NCBI RefSeq assembly: GCF_024721975.1
Contig: NZ_JANQBB010000003.1
Coordinates: 496,001-560,000, forward strand
Length of the DNA stretch: 64,000 nucleotides
Direction of reading: 5' to 3'
DNA from: Paenibacillus endoradicis
Lineage (GTDB): Bacteria; Bacillota; Bacilli; Paenibacillales; Paenibacillaceae
Numbering within the stretch: position 1 is the stretch's first letter; the number at the start of each line of letters is the position of its first letter. Of the stretch, positions 1 through 8,466 are shown one piece after another. The position numbers and the translations under genes are program-made. The notes beneath the pieces were generated by a model. That model did not search any database. It was not told the DNA's origin and was given only the letters and a program-made list of their open reading frames with translations.

Positions 1-192
1 CTAACTAGAGAAGGAGATGAAGTAATTCTTATTGGAGAAGATTATCTTGCGCGTTGTATGCAACATGAAATTGATCATTTAAAGGGAATTCTCTTTGTCG
101 ATCACGTTCAAGAAGGTTGGTTATATAATGAGCACACCAAGCAAAGAATTGACTTGCATAAAGTTATTAGATTAACTAATCAAGGCATGTAA
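1..192 (+). CDS. def: Peptide deformylase, 3' end only
   Basis: The frame is open from base 1 and stops with TAA at 190-192, giving the last 63 residues. It contains the HEIDH metal-binding motif followed by LKGILF, the hallmark of motif 3 of peptide deformylase, the iron/zinc enzyme that removes the formyl group from new proteins in the cytoplasm. Motifs 1 and 2 lie outside the window. The next gene on the left side of the window, the sigK 3' half, is convergent. Confidence 0.9.
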   Translation, partial: LTREGDEVILIGEDYLARCMQHEIDHLKGILFVDHVQEGWLYNEHTKQRIDLHKVIRLTNQGM

Positions 193-234
193 TCGTAATT
201 TACTTTTCAGTATAGATTCCTATTCCCATGAAAA

Positions 235-298
235 AAAGCACCTTAAGTTAGGGGTACGATTTATTTTACGTAATCGTATTTCCAACTTAAGGGGCTTT
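235..298. terminator. Long hairpin terminator between def and sigK
   Basis: A near-perfect inverted repeat (CCTTAAGTTAG...CTAACTTAAGG type arms, extended by TACGATT/AATCGTA) has A-rich and T-rich flanks. It could end transcription from both sides. The same hairpin, diverged, recurs at 3753-3812 beside the second sigK 3' copy, which shows that the duplicated block includes it. Confidence 0.75.
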
Positions 299-356
299 AA
301 TTTGGCTATGTTATAGGCGTGTTCTTCATTTACGAGATAAGCTTTGTCTCACGTTA

Positions 357-857
357 CTACCTCTTCCCCTTATAAAACTCATGATAAAGCTTCATTAACG
401 CACGTTTCTCGATTCGAGACACATAGCTGCGACTAATCCCCAAATCCTTCGCAATCTCACGCTGTGTACGTTCATCTCCGCCATTGAGCAGACCGAACCT
501 CGTAATGACAACTTCTTTCTCGCGATCATCTAATATACTCAAGTTTTTATAAATTTTACTTTTTTCCATTTCAAGCTGTACTTGATCAGCAATATCGTCA
601 ATATCATTTCCGAGAATGTCGATCAAAGTAATTTCATTGCCTTCCTTATCAGTTCCAATCGGATCATGCAAGGAGACATCTTTACGAGTTTTCTTCAAAG
701 ATCTTAGATGCATAAGTATTTCGTTCTCAATACATCGAGCGGCAAAGGTAGCAAGCTTAGTTCCTTTGCCAGTCTGAAAACTTTCAATCGCTTTTATTAA
801 GCCTATCGTTCCGATGGAAATGAGATCTTCTTGATCTTCGCCAGTATTATCAAACTT
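357..857 (-). CDS. sigK: Sigma-K 3' half (SpoIIIC equivalent), functional-looking copy
   Basis: This encodes the C-terminal 166 residues of the mother-cell sporulation sigma factor sigma-K. Reading starts at the recombination core (K-F-D-N-T-G-E-D) and runs through region 2 ([26 protein letters not shown]) and region 4 ([38 protein letters not shown]), ending with TAG at 357. It has no start codon of its own near the junction; the first ATG is at 713. It therefore makes sense only after joining to the 5' half at 18522-18322. At the cores both halves are in the same frame (AAG|AAG), giving a 233-residue pro-sigma-K. It retains the [10 protein letters not shown] segment that is deleted in the copy at 3870-4340. 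After excision it would be transcribed leftward, ending at the hairpin at 235-298. Confidence 0.93.
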   Translation of the reverse strand, partial: KFDNTGEDQEDLISIGTIGLIKAIESFQTGKGTKLATFAARCIENEILMHLRSLKKTRKDVSLHDPIGTDKEGNEITLIDILGNDIDDIADQVQLEMEKSKIYKNLSILDDREKEVVITRFGLLNGGDERTQREIAKDLGISRSYVSRIEKRALMKLYHEFYKGKR

Positions 858-866
858 CTTGACGAT
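857..866. other. Left attachment core of the sigK-intervening element (attL)
   Basis: The 10-mer TCTTGACGAT is identical to 18321-18330, and similarity continues for a few bases (GTGTAC versus ATGTGC). It lies exactly where sigma-K homology begins on the left. On the element side the sequence GTGTACGAAGTCC follows. Its reverse complement matches 13 of 16 bases of the element side of the right junction (GGAGTTCGACCACATC), so the rebuilt attP would be an imperfect dyad centred on the core. Confidence 0.85.
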
Positions 867-965
867 GTGTACGAAGTCCGACGTAATGCTTTCGTGCTGC
901 AGAAGCGTGTGCTGATAGTGAAGCAGGGGAAGGAGAGACGTAAGGTTTTGGTGGACAAGCTGTGA
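867..965 (+). other. Detached C-terminal tail of the sigK-element recombinase
   Basis: Immediately on the element side of the left core, in the plus-strand frame that continues the recombinase frame (CTT GAC GAT at the core), 32 codons stay open to TGA at 963-965. The predicted tail is basic ([12 protein letters not shown], then [14 protein letters not shown]). The second copy at 4350-4448 keeps the same frame and stop position, with several synonymous third-base changes. This suggests past selection on it as protein. In the integrated state it has no start; in the excised circle it would be joined to recombinase codon GAT at 18328-18330. Confidence 0.7.
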
Positions 966-1171
966 AGAGGGAGTGATTTTTTCATTGACTCAGTATGGAG
1001 GTGTATATTAAAGATATAACATTAATTGAATATATGGTAAAATTTGATGTAATTAGACATTAATCTATCTTATTAGTCATGGGTTAAATTCTAATTGTCT
1101 ATTTTGTTAGATCAATTAATTAAAAAATCTATAAGAAGAGTACCTGTTGCTACTTATAAGGAGAAATTAAT

Positions 1172-2452
1172 ATGTTTACTGAGAGGTTTGCGCAAGGATT
1201 ATATTTGATTTCTAATGCAGTTGAACCTAGAGAAGTATTAGAAGCATGGATATTTATGGATAACGAAGATGGTACTCGAGCAATAGTTTCGCTTGAAAAC
1301 TATCACAGAAGTGCATATCCTGCGGGGATAAAAAAACTAATTGATAATGCAGATAGTCATTTTATTCCATATTTTGCTTCTGAAAAACTTTATTTTATTG
1401 AAAACGAATTGCTTGCAGAAATAATTACTAATCAATCTGCTGATACGAAATTTGAACTAGATTATTCTATAATGCTTGATACAAACTATGCTAGTTACAT
1501 TGATAACTTTGTTAGAAATACTAATTGGTCAGGTATGAACAACGAGGTGTTTCAAACAATTGATTTATTAATAAGGGGAAACTTTCATTATGATTATTTG
1601 TTTTATATGATCGAAAATTATAAAAATTCATTTAAACTGGATGATTTAGAGGATGCAGTCTCTAAAAAGGATAAGAGGGCAAAATTTTATCGTAATTTGG
1701 TTAGTATGGAATTATTTAAATCCATAGATTCAAAGAACTACATTGAAAAGGGTAAATTATCCTACTTAATTAACGAAGATGAAGCATTGATCTCGGCAGA
1801 TCAGATTTTCAATGGTCTCTTTAATTCGAGTAAAATTGACGAGATGATGGACACTTTTCAACAAATTCATAAGGCTATGGTTCTTTTAATTATTGGGACA
1901 CTCCAAATTAAATTTGGATCTAAGACAACTGTTCCAAGAAGGGTAGAGAGATTGTTCGAATTCGCTAATAATGTGCTAGGAATTTATTATGAAAGAGAAT
2001 TCATTGTTGCACACATGTTTTTTTTAGACTCTAAAAATGTGAATATGTTGAATAAAGTAAACAAAGGTATGAATTCAGAAAAGCTTTTGCGACAAATTGA
2101 AAATATAGCATGGGATTTCTCTGTTCCGCGGATTATGGAGTATTGGCTTAAATTAGGAGGGAAAGGAAGGTTTTTTATTCCGTTTTTTCTAACTAATGAT
2201 TATAATTTGAGGCAACTGTTAAGTTTGTTCAAAGTTAAGGGGTTGATATTTAACAAGACGGGGGGGCTAATTGTACCCTTTCCGAGTTTCAATTCAAATG
2301 AATATTTTAAAAAACATAATTGTGATATCGAAAAACACTTTACGGATGAGGTTAAAGCACAAAGAAAAACTACTTATCGAAAGAACTGTGAGGATAATTT
2401 CAGTGTTATAAGTGAAGAGTTTGATAAATTAGTCTGTATCCTTAAAACGTAG
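1172..2452 (+). CDS. Unknown 426-residue protein, possible PIN-like nuclease
   Basis: The ATG follows a good ribosome binding site (AAGGAG). I do not recognise the family with certainty. Visible features are a short conserved-looking SIMLDTNYASYID segment near residues 99-111 (a D-T-N pattern seen at the start of some PIN-like domains) and a later helix-rich half with FIVAHMFFLDSKN near residue 280 and many acidic positions. There is no signal peptide or clear membrane span. It is AT-rich like the other element genes. It sits just inside the left end of the sigK element and is followed after 188 bases by a HAD hydrolase gene on the same strand, so the two may work together. The PIN-like idea is a weak inference from a short motif. 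Confidence 0.7.
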   Translation: MFTERFAQGLYLISNAVEPREVLEAWIFMDNEDGTRAIVSLENYHRSAYPAGIKKLIDNADSHFIPYFASEKLYFIENELLAEIITNQSADTKFELDYSIMLDTNYASYIDNFVRNTNWSGMNNEVFQTIDLLIRGNFHYDYLFYMIENYKNSFKLDDLEDAVSKKDKRAKFYRNLVSMELFKSIDSKNYIEKGKLSYLINEDEALISADQIFNGLFNSSKIDEMMDTFQQIHKAMVLLIIGTLQIKFGSKTTVPRRVERLFEFANNVLGIYYEREFIVAHMFFLDSKNVNMLNKVNKGMNSEKLLRQIENIAWDFSVPRIMEYWLKLGGKGRFFIPFFLTNDYNLRQLLSLFKVKGLIFNKTGGLIVPFPSFNSNEYFKKHNCDIEKHFTDEVKAQRKTTYRKNCEDNFSVISEEFDKLVCILKT

Positions 2453-2640
2453 TTAGTGTTTCACTAGAGATGCCAGATAATTCATGTGAACCTTTCACGG
2501 TGCGGGATTTACGTCTCTTGATTGTCAGATATGTAATCAGAGTAGATAAAGTAGGTTAGAAACTATCCCGCTTATGATACTTACCTTCTAAGGATGGATC
2601 ATTTTGGGGTTATGAAAATAAATATTTAATGGGGGTATTT

Positions 2641-3618
2641 ATGTTTAGTCCATTTGAACAAAACGTCATAGCTGTAGTATGGGATTTTGATAAAACACTT
2701 ATCAGTGAATATATGCAAACTCCAATTTTTGAAAAATATAGTGTGGATGGTTCACTATTTTGGCAAGAAGTAAATGAGCTTGAAGAAAAGTATAAGATAC
2801 AGAAACCGGATATTAGAATAAATAGTGACACAATTTATCTGAATCATTTTTTAACATGTGTTCGTCAAGGAATATTTAAGGGATTAAATAATTCTATATT
2901 ATTCGAGTTAGGAAAAGAGTTGAAGTATTATCCAGGAATGCCGGATTTTTTAGCACATTCAAAAGAATTAATAGATAACAATGAAAAATATCAAAAGTAT
3001 AATATAACGGTTGAACATTATATTGTTAGTACAGGCATGGCGGAAATGATTAGGGGATCTCAGATTGCGAAGTATGTAAAAGGTATATGGGGGTGTGAAT
3101 TTATTGAAGAACCAATAAAATCCACAATTGAATTTAAGGAATATGAAAAGACAACCATTCCGTATAATGAAGAAAAAGAGATTACACAGATAGGGTATAC
3201 AGTTGATAATACTTCTAAAACAAGAGCGATATTTGAAATAAATAAAGGCACTAATATTAACGAAGAAATTAATGTTAATTCTTCTATTGACAGGGCTATT
3301 AGAAGAATACCATTCGATCAGATTATTTATGTAGCTGATGGTCCCAGCGATGTTCCCGCATTTTCCATGTTAAAACAAAATGGAGGCAGTACATTTGCAG
3401 TTTATCCTAAAGGTGGGCTAAAGGAATTTCGACAGGTGGATCAACTCAGAGTTGATAAAAGAATTGATATGTATGGAGAAGCTGACTATCGTGAGAATAC
3501 GACAACATATTTATGGCTAATAAACAAAATTAGAGATATTGCAAATCAAATACATTATAGAAAAGGACAAATAATTTCTCAGAGTTATTCAAAAGCACCG
3601 GGACATATCAATGATTAG
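2641..3618 (+). CDS. HAD-superfamily hydrolase
   Basis: The 325-residue protein has HAD motif I as DFDKTL (residues 15-20, nucleophile and acid/base aspartates), motif II as VSTGM, and motif IV as VADGPSDVPAF (acidic metal ligands). A cap insertion lies between motifs I and II. The substrate cannot be told from sequence. I chose ATG 2641 over the in-frame ATG 2629 because GGGGG at 2630-2634 serves as ribosome binding site for the later start. The gene follows the unknown gene at 1172-2452 on the same strand, inside the old left copy of the sigK element. HAD enzymes of this type occur in many accessory loci, so a defence role is possible but unproven. Confidence 0.85.
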   Translation: MFSPFEQNVIAVVWDFDKTLISEYMQTPIFEKYSVDGSLFWQEVNELEEKYKIQKPDIRINSDTIYLNHFLTCVRQGIFKGLNNSILFELGKELKYYPGMPDFLAHSKELIDNNEKYQKYNITVEHYIVSTGMAEMIRGSQIAKYVKGIWGCEFIEEPIKSTIEFKEYEKTTIPYNEEKEITQIGYTVDNTSKTRAIFEINKGTNINEEINVNSSIDRAIRRIPFDQIIYVADGPSDVPAFSMLKQNGGSTFAVYPKGGLKEFRQVDQLRVDKRIDMYGEADYRENTTTYLWLINKIRDIANQIHYRKGQIISQSYSKAPGHIND

Positions 3619-3640
3619 TATATTCAAGAAGAATTATAGA

Positions 3641-3727
3641 TCTTCGTACAGTTCTAATTGAAGATTTCATATCGAAACTAGTTATTTCACTTATAAGTCA
3701 GCCTGAGCATATATCCAATATGAAGAA
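3641..3727 (+). pseudogene. Fragment of a second sigK-element serine recombinase
   Basis: This stretch aligns with 17772-17860 inside the intact recombinase gene. Shared pieces include CTTCGT-CAG, CTAATTGAAGATTTC and the exact run CTTATAAGTCAGCCTGAGC. It is only about 87 bases long, has no start and is not a gene. Seventeen bases later the duplicated sigK terminator block begins. The order (recombinase fragment, sigK terminator, sigK 3' half) is what an unequal crossover between two tandem copies of the element would leave. Confidence 0.8.
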
Positions 3728-3752
3728 TTACTCCTGTGATATCCATACAAAA

Positions 3753-3812
3753 AGCACTTTTAAGTTGGGATTGCGATTTATTTTACAAAATCGTAATCCC
3801 AACTTAGAGGTG
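3753..3812. terminator. Hairpin, second copy of the sigK terminator
   Basis: Arms of the type TAAGTTGGGATTGCGATT / AATCGTAATCCCAACTTA surround a TTATTTTAC-like loop. It is homologous to 235-298 and lies at the same place relative to the sigK 3' copy. Confidence 0.7.
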
Positions 3813-3869
3813 CATTCATTTGTTGGTATTATATCTTATATTCCGACTATCAGCTTTATTTTTTAGCAA

Positions 3870-4340
3870 TTACCTCTTCCCCTTATAAAATTCATGATAG
3901 AGCTTCATCAACGCACGCTTCTCTATTCTAGAAACATAACTCCTACTTATTCCAAGATCCTTAGCAATTTCACGCTGAGTACGCTCATCCCCACCATTGA
4001 GCAGTCCAAATCGGGTAATGACAACCTCTTTTTCACGATCATCTAATATACTCAAGTTTTTATATATTTTACTTTTTTCCATTTCTAATTGTACTTGATC
4101 GGCAATATAATCGATCTCATTGCCTTCTTTATCAGTGCCAATCGGATCATGCAAAGAAACGTCTTTACGAGTCTTTTTCAAAGATCTGAGGTGCATAAGT
4201 ATTTCGTTCTCAATACATCTTGCGGCAAAGGTAGCGAGCTTTGTACCTTTACCAGTTTGAAAGCTTTCAATCGCTTTAATTAAGCCGATCGTTCCGATGA
4301 AAATGAGATCTTCTTGATCTTCGCCAGTGTTATCGAATTT
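3870..4340 (-). pseudogene. Second, diverged copy of the sigma-K 3' half
   Basis: This is homologous to 357-857 throughout regions 2 and 4, but ten residues ([10 protein letters not shown] in the other copy) are deleted in frame, leaving [11 protein letters not shown]. The junction core has changed from TCTTGACGAT to TTTTGTCGAT (4340-4349). Upstream the frame stays open to an ATG at 4493, but those residues (for example [12 protein letters not shown]) are the antisense of the detached recombinase tail, not sigma-K. The product would lack the promoter-binding part of region 2 found in the 5' half. It is probably a relic of an earlier, now internal, left junction; whether recombination to it still occurs is unknown. 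Confidence 0.85.
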
Positions 4341-4349
4341 TTTGTCGAT
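4340..4349. other. Fossil attachment core inside the element
   Basis: TTTTGTCGAT replaces TCTTGACGAT (two mismatches), while the outer arm GGTCGAAGTCC is retained and matches the right-junction arm in dyad orientation at 14 of 16 bases. Recombination with 18321-18330 would remove 13,981 bp and join sigK to the deleted copy. Confidence 0.6.
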
Positions 4350-4720
4350 ATGGTCGAAGTCCGACGCAATGCTTTTGTGCTGCAGCAGCGTGTGCTGATA
4401 GTGAAGAAGGGGAAAGAGAGACGTAAGGTGTTGGTGAACAGGCAGTGAGGGAGAGTTTCTTTCATTATAAACAGTGTTAGGTAATATATTCAAGATATAA
4501 CATTAATTGAGATTATGGTAAAATTAATGTGTGAAGATATTAATCTATCTTATTAGTCATGTGTTGAATTATTAATATATATTTTGTTAGATGTCACACG
4601 TGCTTCATATAAAGGATGTTATATACAATCGGACTTAATGGGAAATATGTCTAAATATGTGGACATATTTGGAATAACCTTTATTATATATACTAGATTG
4701 ATTTATTGGAGGGGTTCTAA

Positions 4721-5422
4721 TTGACTAATGAACAACTTATTGAAGAGAAGGGAATCTTGCTGAATAGGCTCGATATAATAATTCAAGTTTTAAGAGATAG
4801 AAGTAAGAATGCGATGGGAATGTTCTTCTCAACCTTTTTACCTTCAATAAACAGAAGATTAAATGACTTTGCAATTGAATGTTTAGAATTAGAAAAGGAG
4901 ATAAATACGACTGTATTATCAGTAAACAATATATATGAATTTAAACATAAGATAACAATACTTGAAATTAAATTTAATTCAACATATACAAGATTGAACT
5001 TTTTTCCTGCTTTTCTTTCGGTTTATGTTGGGAGCTTTTTAGTTGTACTATTGATATCATTCTTTGATGTGCCTGGATGGATAAATAATTTTTTCGGAGT
5101 GTCCACTTCTAGCAAACTAATTAGTTTTGGTATTGCTGGAGCACTATTGTACATGGCAACAAAATTACTGACTCATATCGAAAGTAACCAGCTTAATAAC
5201 AAACAATTAGCTTCTGTACTAGATGTTTCAATACGGTTAATGTTAGCAATTGTTGTTCCTATTGTTCTGGTGGTTATCTTTTTTAAGCCTGATGGAACAC
5301 TGGGCGATTTCTCAGTTTCTCCTGAACTATTGAGCTTTGTATGTGGATATAGTGCAAAAATTGTGATTGACATATTTAATAAATTGGTCGAAAAAGTATC
5401 TAAAATGATCGAGGCAATCTAG
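4721..5422 (+). CDS. Membrane protein of unknown function (first array gene)
   Basis: The start is TTG at 4721, set by a strong GGAGGGG ribosome binding site eight bases upstream. The 233-residue product has a helical, charged N-terminal 90 residues (possible coiled coil, LEKEINTTVL) followed by four hydrophobic segments (about 92-115, 130-148, 172-192 and 205-225). I do not recognise the family. It is the first gene after the inner sigK fossil and is followed by a terminator and then the first attC-like site, so it looks like the first cassette of the array. Confidence 0.75.
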   Translation: MTNEQLIEEKGILLNRLDIIIQVLRDRSKNAMGMFFSTFLPSINRRLNDFAIECLELEKEINTTVLSVNNIYEFKHKITILEIKFNSTYTRLNFFPAFLSVYVGSFLVVLLISFFDVPGWINNFFGVSTSSKLISFGIAGALLYMATKLLTHIESNQLNNKQLASVLDVSIRLMLAIVVPIVLVVIFFKPDGTLGDFSVSPELLSFVCGYSAKIVIDIFNKLVEKVSKMIEAI

Positions 5423-5431
5423 CTTTTATCC

Positions 5432-5458
5432 AACCTAGCATAATTATGCTAGGTTTTT
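5432..5458 (+). terminator. Terminator after the first cassette gene
   Basis: A perfect 24-bp palindrome (AACCTAGCATAA and its complement) is followed by TTTT, ten bases after the stop codon at 5422. Confidence 0.8.
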
Positions 5459-5488
5459 AAATTATGGATAACTCGAGATGGTCCGACA

Positions 5489-5618
5489 GCATATAACAAT
5501 GTGTTCACGCATCGGGGCATTAGCCCCTCGGTCCGGACAGATGATATTGGCAGGGAAGCAATAGCAGCCGGACACACTCGACTTCGTCGAGCGTCGTGAA
5601 CACAAGAGGTGTTATATG
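5489..5618. repeat. attC-like cassette site 1
   Basis: The outer arms pair as ATATAACA..TGTTCACG on the left and CGTGAACAC..TGTTATAT on the right. The unpaired spacer is longer on the right arm. An internal stem (CTCGAC-TTCG-TCGAG) lies near the right side. This arrangement of R''/L'' and L'/R' boxes around a variable, partly folding centre is the attC plan. The next gene starts 41 bases after the right box. Confidence 0.6.
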
Positions 5619-5659
5619 AATTACCTAAAATACTTAACATTAAAAATGGGGGTTAATAA

Positions 5660-6775
5660 ATGGAGAACAATGAAAAAAATATTGATGAAATTATCAAATG
5701 GTATGTGAATAGCAGACCAACCTATAAAAATCTTGCTAATAAAGTCGAATCAATTATTAGGGAAGTATTGAATAGTTCAGGCATTTCGTATTATACAATT
5801 TCAAGTCGAGCAAAAGATATTGAGAGCTTTTCAAAAAAGGCTAGTAAAGAGAAGTACAAAGATCCTAAAAGTGAAATTAAGGATATGGCTGGAATAAGAG
5901 TTATTATGTTTGTTAAGAGTGAAGTCTTACAATGTTGCGAGATAATTAAGCCATTATTTAATATTGATCCTGATCATAGTATAGACAAAACAAAGGAACT
6001 TGGGAATGATAAGGTTGGTTATAGATCGATTCATTATGTAGCGAAATTAACAGATGAAAGGCTTAGATTACCCGAATATAATGTGTTTAAAGATTTAAAT
6101 TTCGAGATACAAGTTAGAACTATACTTGAGCATGCTTGGGCAGATATTTCGCATGATAGAAATTACAAATTTATCGGTGACTTACCTACAGAAAATGATA
6201 TTCAGAGAAGATTCTCTCTTGCAGCTGCTACATTAGAGTTAGTTGATAGAGAATTTGATAACTTGGCAAAAGAGATAAATACCTACGATAAAGAAGTTAG
6301 TTACAAGGTAGAAAATGATGATTTGAATGTTTTGATTAATACTACTTCATTAAGAAACTATTTGAATAATAAATTCAAAGAATTAATTGATAAGAACTTA
6401 ATAGAACGTACATTCAATAAAGGGAGTAAAAAGATAGTTAGTGAACTGAAATTATATAGAATATCTACATTAGCGGACATCGATAAAATTATTGGAAATG
6501 ATACGCATAAATTTGTGTATGAACCTACCAATTATATAGGCTTATTGAGGAACATTATGATGATTAACGATATAAATTTATATTTTGCGAAAGCATGGAG
6601 AAATTCTTGGACAGGCATAGATCGAAAAGACGTTAATTATTTCTCTTCTTTAGGGATAGATATAGAGACAATTATTAATACATATAATTTAATTGTTGAC
6701 GAGAATGAAAAATATTATGATAAAGATTATTCTTTTGAAGACGAGTTCTTTTCAGATGATGAAGAAGTAAATTAA
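5660..6775 (+). CDS. RelA/SpoT-type nucleotidyltransferase (cassette gene)
   Basis: The 371-residue protein has the RelA/SpoT synthetase fold signature: KDMAGIR at 74-80, GYRSIHYV at 120-127, and EIQVRTILEHAWADISHD at 149-166. These residues bind ATP and the acceptor nucleotide. There is no HD hydrolase domain, TGS or ACT domain, so it is not a housekeeping Rel. Stand-alone synthetase domains either make (p)ppGpp-like alarmones or, in toxSAS/CapRel proteins, modify tRNA or make (pp)pApp as toxins in phage defence. The roughly 170-residue C-terminal part is unfamiliar and may be a sensor or neutralising domain, as in fused CapRel. It has its own ribosome binding site (AATGGGGG) and sits alone between two attC-like sites. 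Confidence 0.88.
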   Translation: MENNEKNIDEIIKWYVNSRPTYKNLANKVESIIREVLNSSGISYYTISSRAKDIESFSKKASKEKYKDPKSEIKDMAGIRVIMFVKSEVLQCCEIIKPLFNIDPDHSIDKTKELGNDKVGYRSIHYVAKLTDERLRLPEYNVFKDLNFEIQVRTILEHAWADISHDRNYKFIGDLPTENDIQRRFSLAAATLELVDREFDNLAKEINTYDKEVSYKVENDDLNVLINTTSLRNYLNNKFKELIDKNLIERTFNKGSKKIVSELKLYRISTLADIDKIIGNDTHKFVYEPTNYIGLLRNIMMINDINLYFAKAWRNSWTGIDRKDVNYFSSLGIDIETIINTYNLIVDENEKYYDKDYSFEDEFFSDDEEVN

Positions 6776-6811
6776 TATAATAGTTTGATTGGTCGCTGAA
6801 GATGGTACTGC

Positions 6812-6950
6812 GTCTAACATTATATTCTCTCATCGGGCATTTTCTCTGGGTATGCAGAAAGTGATTCGGAGAAGTGTTGCAGACACATCCATTCCCCAAA
6901 GATAAAAACTATCTAAGGGGAATGAACGTGTGAATACCTAATCGTTAGCA
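6812..6950. repeat. attC-like cassette site 2
   Basis: The left box GTCTAAC fits the integron R'' form RYYYAAC exactly; the right box is GTTAGCA. The inner arms TATTC and GAATA pair, and a strong inner stem (CATTCCCC..GGGGAATG with AGATA/TATCT) resembles that of sites 4 and 6. It starts 36 bases after the preceding stop and ends 31 bases before the next start. Confidence 0.65.
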
Positions 6951-6981
6951 GAAAGAAATCAAAGAATAGGATAATAACGTT

Positions 6982-7902
6982 ATGTTAATACAAATGATTT
7001 TAGGATTTTTAGGATTGATATATTCACTTTCATCAATAATTTATACAATTTACCAATATATAAAAAAAAAGAAGATAAAAGATACACTTAATTATTCTTT
7101 TGATCTTGATATTTTGAGTCGTGTAAACACACGGAGAGAACAAAAGACATTGCTTTTTAGAATGTTATATATATTTCATAGTGGGACTAATAAAAACGTA
7201 ATTGTATATTTACCATGTTTATCATATTTCTTCATAGTTAATTCACTTAAGGAGCCTAAAATACTTCAATATATTGGTATTTTTGTTTCGTTGGTTTTAA
7301 TAGTTGGTATAGGGAAATTCATGTCTTTTTATGATTTCAAAGACAAACTATTCAACAGAGTTCAATACGTTATGAATTTATTCATTTTTTTAAATTATAC
7401 GTTGGTTTTAATTTCAGTGTTCAGTGAAATTGGAACTAATATAAAATTACTTAGTGTAATAGTTGTACTTATTATATATTTCTCATTTGTATTTATTAGA
7501 AGTACAATAAACAATTTTTTTAATTTCCCTTTCCTTTTTGGAAATATTATTTTTTTTATATTAATTAATTTATTTTGTATAGGGTTAATATTTGGTTACG
7601 TGTATTTTCAGAACAATGAAATTTTTAAACTATATTCTGACTCGGAAATTGAGTTAATGATAAGAGATGGTTTTAACAGTGATTATCTTTATTACTATAT
7701 GCTGATGATTATTTATAAGGGACTGATACCTTTTTATAGCTATTCAGAAATTACTTTGAATGAAGATTTATTTGAAAAGTATGGTTATATTGTCGTACTA
7801 CCATTTTTTCAATTTATTTTAGGAATAATATTTTCTGTTTGTATCCTTAGTTTTATAATCTCGGGCTTAGTCTCTAGAACTGTAAGACCAGTCAGTAGTT
7901 GA
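6982..7902 (+). CDS. Polytopic membrane protein of unknown function (cassette gene)
   Basis: The 306-residue, very hydrophobic and AT-rich protein has about seven or eight predicted membrane segments, the first at residues 2-24 followed by a KKKK stretch. No known motif was recognised. A weak ribosome binding site precedes ATG 6982 (TAGGATAATAACGTT). It lies alone between attC-like sites 2 and 3, with only 20 bases between its stop and site 3. Confidence 0.75.
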   Translation: MLIQMILGFLGLIYSLSSIIYTIYQYIKKKKIKDTLNYSFDLDILSRVNTRREQKTLLFRMLYIFHSGTNKNVIVYLPCLSYFFIVNSLKEPKILQYIGIFVSLVLIVGIGKFMSFYDFKDKLFNRVQYVMNLFIFLNYTLVLISVFSEIGTNIKLLSVIVVLIIYFSFVFIRSTINNFFNFPFLFGNIIFFILINLFCIGLIFGYVYFQNNEIFKLYSDSEIELMIRDGFNSDYLYYYMLMIIYKGLIPFYSYSEITLNEDLFEKYGYIVVLPFFQFILGIIFSVCILSFIISGLVSRTVRPVSS

Positions 7903-7922
7903 TCGATAAAGCAAGTTCCATC

Positions 7923-8041
7923 AGCTAACACTGTATTCACGCTTTGGCTCCACCTAGGTCACTGGTGAAGCTTTTGAGAAGTAAGTAGATTCATGTGACA
8001 ACCTTGCATGAGCAAGGTTAGTGAATACAAGAAAGTTATCA
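7923..8041. repeat. attC-like cassette site 3
   Basis: The left arm is AGCTAACA-C-TGTATTCAC and the right arm GTGAATACA-AGAAA-GTTATCA. They pair over two blocks with a longer spacer on the right. The inner stem is ACCTTGC..GCAAGGT. It is closely related to site 5. No convincing gene follows for 425 bases, so the array appears interrupted here. Confidence 0.65.
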
Positions 8042-8466
8042 GAAATGGCTGTAAAACATACTCTAGTGCTAAACTAACAGTATAGAATGTAGCTATGTCG
8101 TATTTTAAAATATTACTGGATTATGTGAGAAGAATAATCATCATCGTATAAAAGATTTCTCAGTAAAAAGAAATGAAACTCTAGCTAGTTATTTTATAAG
8201 GCTTTATTCTCATTTAAAAACTAGAGCTGTTGGCATAATTGAATTTGATATATTAAATCATCAAGCTACTTTACTCTACAGTAGCAATTGAAATAGTCTT
8301 ATTAACATCATAATTTCGAAGATCAAAAACGATTTCACTTAGTGAGATCGTTTTTTTTATTCACCCCAAATATATTGATTGGAAAATATAGATTAATACT
8401 TGCCTCAACACATTCCCCTTATACAAGCCGCATATAGTGTAGAAATAGTCTGAAGGAGTTGGGACC
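8042..8466. other. Gene-free stretch after attC-like site 3
   Basis: No ORF with a start signal of more than about 20 codons was found. The stretch contains a weak left-arm-like sequence near 8073 (CTAACAGTAT) and a rho-independent terminator at 8326-8358. It marks the transition from the array to the nested recombinase island. Confidence 0.5.
8326..8358 (+). terminator. Rho-independent terminator
   Basis: The stem AACGATTTCAC/GTGAGATCGTT has a short TTA loop and is followed by eight T residues. Confidence 0.8.

Noticed and set aside
803..985. A 60-codon minus-strand frame at the left junction
   Set aside because: It is a shadow frame of the detached recombinase tail and sigK junction; the coherent readings are sigma-K (other minus frame) and the plus-strand tail.
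2453..2628. attC-like site between the unknown gene and the HAD gene
   Set aside because: TTCATGTGAA and TTTCACGGTG resemble inner arms, but no matching outer boxes or overall dyad could be found.
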